Shown here piece after piece: positions 1 to 6,589 of a stretch of 10,737 nt of DNA. Within the stretch, counting starts at the first letter, position 1, and every line of letters starts with the position of its first letter. This DNA is from Thermoplasmatota archaeon (GTDB taxonomy: Archaea; Thermoplasmatota; Thermoplasmata; UBA10834). Below the pieces are notes generated by a model. The model saw only the letters and a program-made list of their open reading frames with translations, made no database searches and was not told the DNA's origin. The stretch is taken from NCBI GenBank assembly GCA_030836605.1, contig JAUPMC010000129.1, positions 1-10,737 on the forward strand, given 5' to 3'. Position numbers and translations under genes: made by a program.

Positions 1-2
1 AC

Positions 3-317
3 GTGCCGAAGGTCAACGCGTACATGACCAGGCGGCTCTTGGAGTTGCAGAAGCGCTTCCAGATCATAGGCGACGTCAGGGGCATGGGCGCGATGATGGC
101 GGTGGAGCTAGTCAGCGACCCGAAGTCGAAGACGCCCGCGGTGAGCGAGACGAAGGCCGTCAAGGCCGTTGCGCTGAAGAAGGGGCTGTTGCTCCTCACA
201 TGCGGCACCTACGACAACGTCATCAGGATGCACCCATCGATGATCATGCCGCCCGAGACACTCGAGCAGGCCATGGACATCCTGGAGGCGAGCTTCGCCG
301 AGGCCGTCAAGAAGTAG
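3..317 (+). CDS. gabT: 4-aminobutyrate aminotransferase (class III aminotransferase), C-terminal part, 5' truncated by window edge
   Basis: This is the last 104 or so codons of a PLP-dependent class III aminotransferase; the frame is open to the window edge, so the apparent GTG at position 3 is internal. The block IGDVRGMGAMMAVEL, then KKGLLLLTCGTYDNVIR and the closing helix are close, from memory, to the C-terminus of E. coli GabT (IGDVRGLGAM..., ILLSCGPYYNVLR). The Arg of NVIR (residue 75 of the visible part) corresponds to the arginine that binds the substrate carboxylate in GabT. GABA aminotransferase moves the amino group of 4-aminobutyrate to 2-oxoglutarate, giving succinate semialdehyde and glutamate in the cytoplasm. 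The PLP lysine lies upstream and is not visible, so substrate specificity within class III (GABA, ornithine or other omega-amino acids) is inferred. It is separated from the next operon by 147 bp containing a promoter, so it is probably a different transcription unit. Confidence 0.85.
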   Translation: MPKVNAYMTRRLLELQKRFQIIGDVRGMGAMMAVELVSDPKSKTPAVSETKAVKAVALKKGLLLLTCGTYDNVIRMHPSMIMPPETLEQAMDILEASFAEAVKK

Positions 318-407
318 GCCCCGGAGGCCCCGCAAACCACTTTCAAACCCTTGTTCCTGTTCTAACGCACCCCGCGCGCCTAGCCGTGGTTAGCCCCCCG
401 GATGAGC

Positions 408-421
408 GAAACCATAAAATA
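408..421 (+). promoter_or_regulatory. Archaeal BRE/TATA-like promoter of the chelate importer operon
   Basis: An AT-rich element (ATAAAATA, 414-421) is preceded by a purine-rich BRE-like GAAACC in an otherwise GC-rich gap. Start-site spacing typical of archaea (about 25 nt) would put transcription initiation near 440-446, giving a short leader that carries the AGGAGG ribosome binding site before the ATG at 465. Inferred by eye; not proven. Confidence 0.5.
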
Positions 422-433
422 CACTTTCATTAA

Positions 434-449
434 TTCAAGTATACTTTAA
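434..449. promoter_or_regulatory. Palindrome at the predicted transcription start, candidate operator
   Basis: TTCAAGTATACTTTAA contains the perfect 10-bp palindrome AAGTATACTT (437-446), flanked after one mismatch by TT/AA. It sits between the TATA-like box and the ribosome binding site, where a bound repressor would block transcription. The operon it precedes ends with a winged-helix regulator gene, so autoregulation is a reasonable inference. A 10-bp palindrome can arise by chance, so the position is the main argument. Confidence 0.35.
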
Positions 450-450
450 G

Positions 451-456
451 AGGAGG
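451..456 (+). promoter_or_regulatory. Shine-Dalgarno sequence of btuF
   Basis: AGGAGG lies 8 nt ahead of the ATG at 465, a near-perfect complement to the 16S rRNA 3' end. It supports this start over the in-frame ATG at 480. Confidence 0.7.
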
Positions 457-464
457 CGCAAGAA

Positions 465-1415
465 ATGTCATCAAGAGGAATGAGCAAGACCTCGAAGACG
501 GTATGGACCGTCCTCGTAGTGGCACTGACGGCCGTCGCGGCGTTCACGGGCGGGTACTTCGTAGGCGCGATGGTTGCGGATACTGGCGAAGGCTTCACGG
601 TCGTCGACGACTACGGGAGGGCAGTGACCCTCGAGGCCATACCCGAGAGGATAGTCTCCATAGCGCCCTCGCCGACCGAGATATTGTTCGCCATCGGCGC
701 GGGCCCGCAGGTCGTCGGTGTGGACAACTACAGCGACTACCCCGAGGAGACCCTTTCCCTGACCAAGGTCGGGGACTACACGCTCAACCTCGAGACGATC
801 GCATCGCTCCAGCCAGACCTGATCGTCGGGGGCGACCTCGTCCCGCTCGCGCAGCTGGAACAGCTGGAGTCCCAGGGCATCCCGTATGTGCTCCTGGCCG
901 ACAGGACGCTCGAGGACGTCCTCAAGACGGTCAGGCTCGCAGGGGTGATCACGGGACACGTCGCCGAGGCCGACGAGGTCGCGGACGCGCTCTCGGAGAG
1001 GATAGAGGCGGTCAAGGCGAAGACGTTGGACCCCAGCGTCGTGAAGCCCCGGGTGTACATCGAGTACGACGAGTTCATGGGCCTCTGGACATACGGTCCA
1101 GGGTCGTTCGGGGACGACTTGATAACCGCGGCGGGCGGCGTGAACATCGCCCACAACACCAGCTCTGAGTATCCAATGGTCGAGAGCGAGTTCGTCATCG
1201 CGCAGAACCCCGAGGTCATCGTGTACACGACCGGCCCGTGGTCGACGCTCACCGAGGACACATACATCGACCGGCCTGGCTGGGACGTCATCGACGCGGT
1301 CTTAACTGGCAACATCCACGGTATGGACGCGAACCTCATCAGCAGGTACGGGCCCAGGATCGTCGACTGTCTCGAGCTGCTCGCGGAGATAATTCACCCT
1401 GAGCTGTATCCGTGA
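465..1415 (+). CDS. btuF: Cobalamin/metal-chelate ABC transporter substrate-binding protein (BtuF/FepB family)
   Basis: This 316-residue extracellular binding protein would capture cobalamin, or possibly heme or an iron chelate, and hand it to the permease encoded next. Residues about 12-37 form a hydrophobic segment after a basic N-terminus; no lipobox cysteine follows, so the protein is either tethered by this segment or cleaved near GAMVA. Residues 44-75 (FTVVDDYGRAVTLEAIPERIVSIAP, broken here only as a span) followed by SPTEILFAIGAG are the classic start of the periplasmic binding fold of family PF01497, continuing with VVGVDNYSDYPEE, the NLETIASLQPDLIVGGD block and the late TYGPGSFGDDLITAAGG block. 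The length is normal for the family. Its stop overlaps the GTG of the permease gene by four bases (GTGA). A strong AGGAGG supports the start. The substrate cannot be read from sequence alone; cobalamin is favoured by the companion ATPase architecture. Confidence 0.88.
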   Translation: MSSRGMSKTSKTVWTVLVVALTAVAAFTGGYFVGAMVADTGEGFTVVDDYGRAVTLEAIPERIVSIAPSPTEILFAIGAGPQVVGVDNYSDYPEETLSLTKVGDYTLNLETIASLQPDLIVGGDLVPLAQLEQLESQGIPYVLLADRTLEDVLKTVRLAGVITGHVAEADEVADALSERIEAVKAKTLDPSVVKPRVYIEYDEFMGLWTYGPGSFGDDLITAAGGVNIAHNTSSEYPMVESEFVIAQNPEVIVYTTGPWSTLTEDTYIDRPGWDVIDAVLTGNIHGMDANLISRYGPRIVDCLELLAEIIHPELYP

Positions 1416-2524
1416 GCCGGGAGCACCCGATGTCCCCCCGAAAGGATGAGGCCGAGCCCGCGGGAGTAGACTTCCCGAAGCTGATGAGACGGAGGTTCGT
1501 CTGGCTGGTCACCCTAGCAGTGGGCCTGCTCGCATCAGTGATAGTGGCAGTCCTCGTCGGGACCCTCGGGCCCATAGGGCCCGGCATCCCGGAGTACATA
1601 ACGTTCAGCGAGGCCTTAGGGGCGATATTCGGCTTGGAGGGGGACTGGCCCGCGTACTACTCCAACATATTCTGGGATGTGCGGATCCCGAGGGTGCTGC
1701 TCGCGGCCGCCGTCGGAGCCGCCCTGGCATGCGCCGGGACCGCCATGCAGGCCGTCTTCAGGAACCCGATGGCCGACCCGTACATCGTCGGCGTGTCGTC
1801 CGGGGCATCGGTCGGCGCCGTCGTCGCAGGTTTGTCCGGGTTCGCCACGGTCGCGGTCCTGGGGGCCCTCATCACCCCGGCGCTCGCCTTCACGACCGCG
1901 CTCTTGACCGTGTTCGTGGTCTATTACCTGGGCGTAGTCGGAGGCAAGGTCTACGTCAACACGCTCCTGCTGTCCGGCGTGGCCGTCGCCGCGTTCCTGG
2001 GCGCCGTTGTCTCGGTGTTGATATATTTCTCCGGGCAACAGTATCACAGGATAATTTTCTGGCTTCTGGGGAGCCTCTCGTTGGCCTCTTGGTCCGCGGT
2101 CGCGGTCGTCGCGATCGCCGCGGCCATCGGGATCGTCCTGGTGTTCATCTCGAGCAGGGACATGAACGCCCTGCTCCTAGGCGAGGAGACCGCCCACAAC
2201 CTCGGCGTCGACCCGGAGGGTCTGAAGACCCTCATGCTGGTCGTGGCCGCGGTGATGACCGCGGCCGCGGTCGCGTTCACGGGCGTGATCGGATTCGTCG
2301 GGCTGATAATCCCACACATGGTGCGGCTCGTGGTAGGGGCGGACCACAGGGTGCTGGTCCCGGCCGCGACCCTGTCAGGGGCGATATTCCTGATCTGGAC
2401 CGATACCATCGCGAGGACCGTGATAGCCCCGATGGAGCTCCCGGTCGGAATCATAACGGCGCTCTGCGGTGGTCCGTTCTTCCTGTACCTGCTCCGGAGG
2501 AACCGGCTGGCGGGTGAGGTCTGA
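1412..2524 (+). CDS. btuC: FecCD/BtuC-family ABC transporter permease
   Basis: This polytopic membrane permease (370 residues from the GTG, or 364 from an in-frame ATG at 1430 preceded by GGGAG) forms the translocation channel of the chelate importer. It has about ten hydrophobic segments, the first at residues 28-50. Family signatures include RIPRVLLAAAVGAALACAGT (91-110), FRNPMADPYIVGVSSGAS (116-133), the GEETAHNLGVD block (257-267), which is the cytoplasmic helix that contacts the ATPase, GVIGFVGLIIPHMVRLVVG (291-309), and ELPVGIITALCGGPFFLYLL near the C-terminus. All are diagnostic for the FecCD/BtuC family (PF01032). The gene overlaps btuF by four bases and its TGA shares one base with the ATG of the ATPase gene, so the three are probably translationally coupled. 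The start choice is ambiguous between 1412 and 1430: the first gives a GTGA overlap, the second a better ribosome binding site. Confidence 0.93.
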   Translation: MSREHPMSPRKDEAEPAGVDFPKLMRRRFVWLVTLAVGLLASVIVAVLVGTLGPIGPGIPEYITFSEALGAIFGLEGDWPAYYSNIFWDVRIPRVLLAAAVGAALACAGTAMQAVFRNPMADPYIVGVSSGASVGAVVAGLSGFATVAVLGALITPALAFTTALLTVFVVYYLGVVGGKVYVNTLLLSGVAVAAFLGAVVSVLIYFSGQQYHRIIFWLLGSLSLASWSAVAVVAIAAAIGIVLVFISSRDMNALLLGEETAHNLGVDPEGLKTLMLVVAAVMTAAAVAFTGVIGFVGLIIPHMVRLVVGADHRVLVPAATLSGAIFLIWTDTIARTVIAPMELPVGIITALCGGPFFLYLLRRNRLAGEV

Positions 2525-3780
2525 TGAGGCTCGACGTCAGGGCCCTCTCATATTCCTTCGGGGACAAGAAGGTCCTCAAAGGGGTCTCATTCGAAGTCAG
2601 GCCGGGGGAGTTCATGGGCCTGATGGGCCCCAACGGGTCGGGGAAGACGACGTTGCTCCGCTGCGTGATGAACTACCTGACCCCCCCGGAGGACGCGATA
2701 TCCATCGACGGGGCCGAGATACGGTCCATCCCACCGGAGACACTGGCGCGCACCTTCGCGGTCGTGCCCCAGAGTTCCTCGACCGACTTCACATTCTCGG
2801 CGTACGACATCGTCATGATGGGACGGTTGCCTCACAGGAAGAACAGGTTCGCGGGCCCATCGAGGGCTGATGCTGACGCCGTCAGGGGCGCGATGGATAG
2901 GACGGGCACTTGGGCGCTCGCGAGCAGGCCGTTCTTCGCGCTCAGCGGAGGGGAGAGGCAGAGGGTCATCATAGCGAGGGCCGTCGCGCAACACCCGGAG
3001 GCCCTCCTGCTGGACGAGCCCACCGTCTACCTGGACATCAACGGCCAACTCGAGGTGATGGACTTGATCAAGAGCCTGAACCGGGAGGAGGGCATCACGG
3101 TCATCTCGGTCCTGCACGACGTGAACATGGCCGCCCGGTACTGCGACAGGATAGCCCTGCTGAGCAACGGGCGGCTCGAGGCCATGGGTCCCCCGGCCGA
3201 GGTCCTCACCCCAGGGGTGATACAGAGCGTGTACGGCGTCGAGGTCGCCGTGAGGAGGGACCCGTTCACGAACGCTGTCTATGTCATGCCGCGCTCCACG
3301 GCCACGCCCGCGCCCAGGCACGGGCGGCGCGTGCATGTCCTATGCGGGGGAGGGGTGGGCGGCCCGATCATGAAGGCGCTCCTCGACGCCGGTTACGGCG
3401 TGTCCACTGGGGTCCTGAACGTCCTAGACTCAGATTTCGAGAACGCGAAGGACCTGCACATCCCCACGGTCCCGGAAGCACCGTTCGCGGTCGTGGGCGA
3501 CGCCGCCCATGAAGAGAACCTGAGGCTCGTCCGGGAGAGCGAGGCCGTCGTGGTCGGCCCGTTCCCGGTCGGCCCTGGCAACTTCAGGAACCTCGAGGCC
3601 GCCGAGCACGCCCTGAGGTCCGGGAAGAGGGTGATCGTGATCGCCCCGGCAGGCCTCTCGGCAATCGACTTCGTGGGCGGGAAGGCGTCGGCGGCCATCA
3701 AGGGTTTGATTAGCTCGGGGGCGATTGAGGTGAAGAACCTCGGAGAGGCGCTTGAGCGCCTCCAGGGGACCGGCGGGTGA
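2524..3780 (+). CDS. btuD: ABC transporter ATP-binding protein (BtuD/FepC type) with extra C-terminal domain
   Basis: This 418-residue protein powers the importer. Residues 1-240 form a complete ABC ATPase: Walker A GPNGSGKT (35-42), Q-loop VVPQSS (80-85), signature ALSGGERQR (139-147), Walker B LLLDEPT (161-167) and switch histidine H198 in VLHDVN. A segment ending near DPFTNAVYVMP (246-256) and a Pro/Ala-rich linker (257-267) join it to a second domain of about 145 residues. That domain begins VHVLCGGGVGGPIMKALLDAGY (271-291, here described as a Gly-rich Rossmann-like strand-loop-helix) and includes GVLNVLDSDFENA and GKRVIVIAP. Normal BtuD/FepC proteins are about 250-270 residues. From memory, haloarchaeal BtuD is also long (about 400 residues), which is the main reason to favour cobalamin as substrate. 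The next gene starts within its stop codon (GTGA). Function of the second domain is not known to me. Confidence 0.92.
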   Translation: MRLDVRALSYSFGDKKVLKGVSFEVRPGEFMGLMGPNGSGKTTLLRCVMNYLTPPEDAISIDGAEIRSIPPETLARTFAVVPQSSSTDFTFSAYDIVMMGRLPHRKNRFAGPSRADADAVRGAMDRTGTWALASRPFFALSGGERQRVIIARAVAQHPEALLLDEPTVYLDINGQLEVMDLIKSLNREEGITVISVLHDVNMAARYCDRIALLSNGRLEAMGPPAEVLTPGVIQSVYGVEVAVRRDPFTNAVYVMPRSTATPAPRHGRRVHVLCGGGVGGPIMKALLDAGYGVSTGVLNVLDSDFENAKDLHIPTVPEAPFAVVGDAAHEENLRLVRESEAVVVGPFPVGPGNFRNLEAAEHALRSGKRVIVIAPAGLSAIDFVGGKASAAIKGLISSGAIEVKNLGEALERLQGTGG

Positions 3781-4583
3781 CTCGGGTGAAGGAGATTCCG
3801 CTCAGAGACCTCAAGCGCAATACGGAGATGCTCATCCTGGTGGAGCTGATACGGGCGCCATCCATAAGGCTGAAGGATGTCGGGGACAGGCTCGGCATCA
3901 CAGTCCAGGCCGTAAGCCAGTACACTGGCCTCATGCGCAAGGAGGGCCTGCTGAGGGACCGGAACGGCCAACTGAGGCCCACCAAGAAAGGCATGCAGGT
4001 CCTGCAGGAGCACTTCTCGCGCATCAAGCAGGACGTCGACGAGATCCTCAGGAGCATCAGTGTCGTCGACAAGTGTGTCGCTGTCGCGGGCGGGAAGCTG
4101 AGGAAGGGCGCGTCCGTCGGCCTCGTGATGGAGGACGGGATGATGATGGCGTTCGACGATGTCAAGAGCTCGTCCACCGGGGTCGCCCTCGAGGACGCCG
4201 AGGAGGGGGACGACGTCCTCGTGGGCGGCTTGGAGGGCATCTTGGACATGGAGCTCGGCAGGCTCTTCGTCCTGGAGGCCCCGTCGGAGCTCGACGGGGG
4301 CTCGAAGGCCGCGAACATCGAGCAGGCGAGGCAGAGGATAGAGGACTTCTCGCCGGGCCTGCTCGCGGCGGGGGACACGGTGGGCGCGGCCCTTTTGATG
4401 AAGGCGAGCGGGGAGATGGTGACCCTGCACGCGCCAGTCGAGTCGGCCATGAGCGCCTTGAGCAAAGGGGTGGATGTCGTGTTCTGCGGGACCAGGGAGT
4501 CCGCCGAGGTCATGGTCGACGCCGTGACGAAGCTGAAGGCGGAGACGGGTTACGACATCAAGTGGCGCTCGTTCAAGCTATGA
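3777..4583 (+). CDS. Winged-helix transcriptional regulator with uncharacterised C-terminal domain, linked to chelate importer
   Basis: This 268-residue protein begins with a winged helix-turn-helix (about residues 15-72): RNTEMLILVELIRAP, then RLKDVGDRLGITVQAVSQYTGLMRKEGLL, with the recognition helix at about 42-56 and a wing ending LRPTKKGMQVLQEH. The helix 75-95 may be a dimerisation linker. Residues about 97-268 form an alpha/beta domain that I cannot assign; features include VAVAGGKLRKGASVGLVMEDG, GDDVLVGGLEGILDMELG (145-161), and VDVVFCGTRESAEVM (232-246). No zinc, iron or cobalamin-binding motif is obvious. The GTG start overlaps the ATPase stop by four bases; GTG at 3786 is an alternative. 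Cotranscription with the importer suggests it senses the imported ligand or a derived cofactor and controls the operon; that is inference. It is cytoplasmic, with no membrane segment. Confidence 0.82.
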   Translation: MTRVKEIPLRDLKRNTEMLILVELIRAPSIRLKDVGDRLGITVQAVSQYTGLMRKEGLLRDRNGQLRPTKKGMQVLQEHFSRIKQDVDEILRSISVVDKCVAVAGGKLRKGASVGLVMEDGMMMAFDDVKSSSTGVALEDAEEGDDVLVGGLEGILDMELGRLFVLEAPSELDGGSKAANIEQARQRIEDFSPGLLAAGDTVGAALLMKASGEMVTLHAPVESAMSALSKGVDVVFCGTRESAEVMVDAVTKLKAETGYDIKWRSFKL

Positions 4584-4596
4584 CCCCCGGGTGGTA

Positions 4597-4606
4597 GTGA
4601 TAAATC
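4597..4606 (+). promoter_or_regulatory. Possible TATA-like promoter and GGTGA ribosome binding site for the nitroreductase gene
   Basis: TGATAAATCC in the 53-bp gap is the only AT-rich stretch and lies about 35 nt ahead of the TTG at 4637, fitting a short leader. GGTGAT at 4628-4633 matches the extended anti-Shine-Dalgarno complement just before the start codon. Weak evidence; read-through from the operon is equally possible. Confidence 0.3.
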
Positions 4607-4636
4607 CCGCGAGGTCGATTCCTCCCCGGTGATACG

Positions 4637-5203
4637 TTGGAAGTGGTGGAGGCCATCAACCTCAGGAGGGCCAGGCGCGTCTTCTCTGAGCGAAGGGTCG
4701 AGCATGGCGAGATCATGGAACTGGCTGAGGCCGCGCGCCTGTCCGCGTCATGCTTCAACAACCAGCCATGGAGGCTCGTGTTCTGCGCGGACAAGGCTTC
4801 CCTGGACTCCGTCAAGGCCGTCCTGTCGAGGGGGAACGCGTGGGCCACCCGGGCGCAGTTGATAGCCGTCGTCGCCGCGAGGCCTCCGGACGACTGCCAG
4901 CTCAGCGACCATAGGGACTACTTCCTGTTCGATTGCGGGCTCGCCATAGGGCAGATGGAGTTGAGGGCGACCGAACTCGGGCTCATCTCGCACCCAATCG
5001 CGGGGTACGACCCCGTCAAGGTCAAGGCCGCGCTTAGAATCCCCGAGGAGTACACGGTGATCACTCTCGTGATATGCGGCTACCCGGGGACTGATGACAC
5101 CCTCCTCTCGGACAAGCAGAAGGAGGCCGAGAAGCAGCGGCCAGATAGGAAGCCGCTGGGAGAGAATGTCTTCCTCGACGGGTGGGGCGAGCAGCGTTCT
5201 TGA
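4637..5203 (+). CDS. Nitroreductase family protein (FMN-dependent)
   Basis: This 188-residue cytoplasmic protein has the nitroreductase fold (PF00881). The N-terminal NLRRARRVF (8-16) is the arginine-rich FMN phosphate-binding strand; RLSASCFNNQPWRLVF (34-49) is the hallmark loop (APSSxNxQPW in most members); DYFLFDCGLAIGQMELRATELGL (94-116, given as a span) is the central dimer-interface helix that often reads DxxxAxxNxxLxAxxxGL; VICGYPG (145-151) and RKPLGENVF (171-179) close the family pattern. Such enzymes use FMN and NAD(P)H to reduce nitro groups, quinones, flavins or, in BluB-like relatives, oxidise flavin; none of these can be chosen from sequence. It is short but complete. The start is TTG at 4637 by its GGTGAT ribosome binding site; GTGs at 4643 and 4646 are alternatives. 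It follows the importer operon on the same strand with a 53-bp gap. Confidence 0.88.
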   Translation: MEVVEAINLRRARRVFSERRVEHGEIMELAEAARLSASCFNNQPWRLVFCADKASLDSVKAVLSRGNAWATRAQLIAVVAARPPDDCQLSDHRDYFLFDCGLAIGQMELRATELGLISHPIAGYDPVKVKAALRIPEEYTVITLVICGYPGTDDTLLSDKQKEAEKQRPDRKPLGENVFLDGWGEQRS

Positions 5204-5212
5204 CCCAGGCAA

Positions 5213-5221
5213 GGCATATAT
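5213..5221 (+). promoter_or_regulatory. TATA-box promoter of the corA-like gene
   Basis: GCATATATC, preceded by a purine-rich CAAGG, starts 10 nt after the nitroreductase stop. Initiation about 25 nt downstream (near 5243-5247) leaves a leader containing GGAAGGAG (5246-5253) before the tandem ATGs at 5263 and 5266. It argues against the upstream in-frame ATG at 5182, which would precede the promoter. Confidence 0.6.
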
Positions 5222-5262
5222 CCCGCCTGGAGCCATCGGGAGCCCGGAAGGAGTTTGTCCAG

Positions 5263-6198
5263 ATGATGCGGCTCTACGTGGCTGAAGGAGGCGCCCTCAG
5301 GAAGGTCGACAAGGCCGAGATGAGGGACGTCCTATGGATAGACCTGGTCGCGCCTTCCCCGGAGGAGGTCGAGCGGCTCCACAAGGAGTTCGAGATAGAC
5401 CTCCAGGACATCGCGGACTGTCTTGACCCGAACGAGCGGTCGAGGCTGGAGGTCGAGGAGAAGTACGACATGCTCGTCCTGCGTAGCCTCCTGACGGACG
5501 AGCGCTCGCCCGAGCGTATCCAGACGATGCCGATAGGCATCATGGCGACGCCGAGGCAGGTCATAACCGTGCGGATCGGCGCCGCGTTCGAGGCCGAGGA
5601 CCTGTGCTCCGACCTGAAGAGGAAGCCGAGGCTCGAGACGAAGGAGGACCTGTTCCTCGCCATAGTCAGGCGGGTCCACAGGGACATCGAGAGGACCCTC
5701 AGGCCCATGGAGCGCAAGATAGGCGCGATACAGGAGACAATCCTTCACGCGAAGAGCGCCGAGGTCGCCCACAGCGCGTTCGCGCTCAGCAACGGGCTCA
5801 TCCTGCTCAACACGGGCCTGCTGTCCAACCTGAACGCGATATCCCTCCTCGCTCGAGCGCGCCAGCTGCAGATGACGAAGGACCAGCTCGACCTGGCCGA
5901 GGACATCGAGAACGACGTGGCGCAGCTGTACGAGATGACCACGATCTACAGGGAGATCACATCGAACATCCTGAACGCCTACGAGACGGCCGTCTCGAAC
6001 AACCTGTCTTTCATAATGAAGACCCTGACGACCATCAGCCTCATCCTGATATTGCCAACGCTCATCGCGAGCTTGTACGGCATGAACGTGGCCCTTCCGT
6101 ACCAGCACGACCCGGACGCCTTCTGGTTCGTCATCGGCATCTCCGCGGTGTGCGTCGCCGGCCTGTGGGTCACGTTCAGGCTGAAGAAGATATTGTGA
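5263..6198 (+). CDS. corA: CorA-family magnesium/divalent cation transporter
   Basis: This 311-residue protein is a CorA-type metal ion channel. The cytoplasmic N-terminal domain starts with MMRLYVAEGGALRKV and VLWIDLVAPSPEEVERLHKEF (23-43 span), followed by the acidic LQDIADCLDPNERSR and a long stalk helix rich in charged residues (about 140-250). Two transmembrane helices lie at about 255-272 and 287-305. The first ends in YGMN (272-275), the GMN selectivity motif that defines the family, followed by VALPY. The C-terminus is basic (FRLKKIL), as expected for a cytoplasmic end next to the pore. CorA proteins work as pentamers in the membrane and import Mg2+ (sometimes Co2+ or Ni2+), while some relatives export Zn2+. 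The ATG at 5263 is chosen over 5182 because of the TATA box and GGAAGGAG; the 27 extra residues encoded upstream would overlap the nitroreductase gene and do not resemble the family. Confidence 0.94.
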   Translation: MMRLYVAEGGALRKVDKAEMRDVLWIDLVAPSPEEVERLHKEFEIDLQDIADCLDPNERSRLEVEEKYDMLVLRSLLTDERSPERIQTMPIGIMATPRQVITVRIGAAFEAEDLCSDLKRKPRLETKEDLFLAIVRRVHRDIERTLRPMERKIGAIQETILHAKSAEVAHSAFALSNGLILLNTGLLSNLNAISLLARARQLQMTKDQLDLAEDIENDVAQLYEMTTIYREITSNILNAYETAVSNNLSFIMKTLTTISLILILPTLIASLYGMNVALPYQHDPDAFWFVIGISAVCVAGLWVTFRLKKIL

Positions 6199-6216
6199 CG
6201 CTCCGGCGCGCACTTC

Positions 6217-6248
6217 CGACACGTCCCGCCGAGCCAATCCATGTGTCG
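6217..6248. repeat. Inverted repeat between corA-like gene and the membrane-protein promoter
   Basis: CGACACGT (6217-6224) pairs with ATGTGTCG (6241-6248), an 8-bp stem with one G-U pair and a 16-nt loop. It starts 18 nt after the corA stop and ends just before the next TATA box. It could be a transcript-end hairpin or an operator. No T-run follows it, and a repeat this short can occur by chance. Confidence 0.25.
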
Positions 6249-6256
6249 CCAGCGCA

Positions 6257-6266
6257 CCTATATAAC
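6257..6266 (+). promoter_or_regulatory. TATA-box promoter of the membrane protein/wHTH gene pair
   Basis: CCTATATAAC is a strong archaeal TATA-like element about 33-42 nt ahead of the ATG at 6299. Expected initiation near 6285-6290 gives a leader of about 10 nt with no clear ribosome binding site, consistent with near-leaderless translation. Confidence 0.6.
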
Positions 6267-6298
6267 AATGGTACGACGTATCGAGAAACTGAAGAGCC

Positions 6299-6589
6299 AT
6301 GGTGTTCGCGATCGACACAGTGCTCGGACTGCTGCTAGGTGTGTCAGCTTTCCTGCTCGTGCTCTCCCTGGCGTCCTACCGGAGGAGCGGCGTGTGCTCG
6401 ATGCGCCTGCTCTCGGAGGGGCTGTTCATACACGTCGCGTTCACGTCCTTGATCATCTGCGCGGGATACGCCACGGACTGGCTCGCCGAGGTCGACGGGA
6501 CGCTCATGGTCGTCGTCGACGCCGTGGTCCTGTTGGCCGTGATAGCCCTCGCGCGCTTCGGAGGTACGCATGGCGCCCGACCCTCTTGA
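6299..6589 (+). CDS. Small three-helix membrane protein, hypothetical
   Basis: The protein has 96 residues and three hydrophobic segments at about 4-25, 41-60 and 67-86, separated by a basic loop (SYRRSG, 26-31) and an acidic one (TDWLAEVDG, 59-67), with a small C-terminal tail. This layout puts the basic loop inside and the acidic loop outside. It resembles the small archaeal membrane proteins often found beside winged-helix regulators (DUF7521-like, named from memory; a search is needed). Its 3' end overlaps the start of the regulator gene by 20 bp, so the two are very probably cotranscribed and functionally linked. No enzyme or transport motif is visible. The start codon is set by the TATA box at 6257. 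Confidence 0.75.
   Translation: MVFAIDTVLGLLLGVSAFLLVLSLASYRRSGVCSMRLLSEGLFIHVAFTSLIICAGYATDWLAEVDGTLMVVVDAVVLLAVIALARFGGTHGARPS

Noticed and set aside
318..464. Cobalamin riboswitch upstream of the importer operon
   Set aside because: There is no B12-box-like sequence and the predicted leader is only about 20 nt, far too short for the structure.
3393..4430. 345-residue minus-strand open frame across btuD and the regulator gene
   Set aside because: It crosses two real genes and has a low-complexity, Leu/Arg/His-rich product with no domain; a shadow frame.
5182..5262. Upstream in-frame ATG extending the CorA-like protein by 27 residues
   Set aside because: The extension overlaps the nitroreductase gene and the TATA box at 5213, lacks a ribosome binding site, and does not resemble the CorA N-terminus. 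The ATG at 5263 has GGAAGGAG ahead of it.
5332..6318. 328-residue minus-strand open frame opposite the CorA-like gene
   Set aside because: It is a shadow of GC-rich coding sequence. The plus strand carries the GMN motif and two transmembrane helices, while the minus-strand product has no recognisable pattern or promoter.
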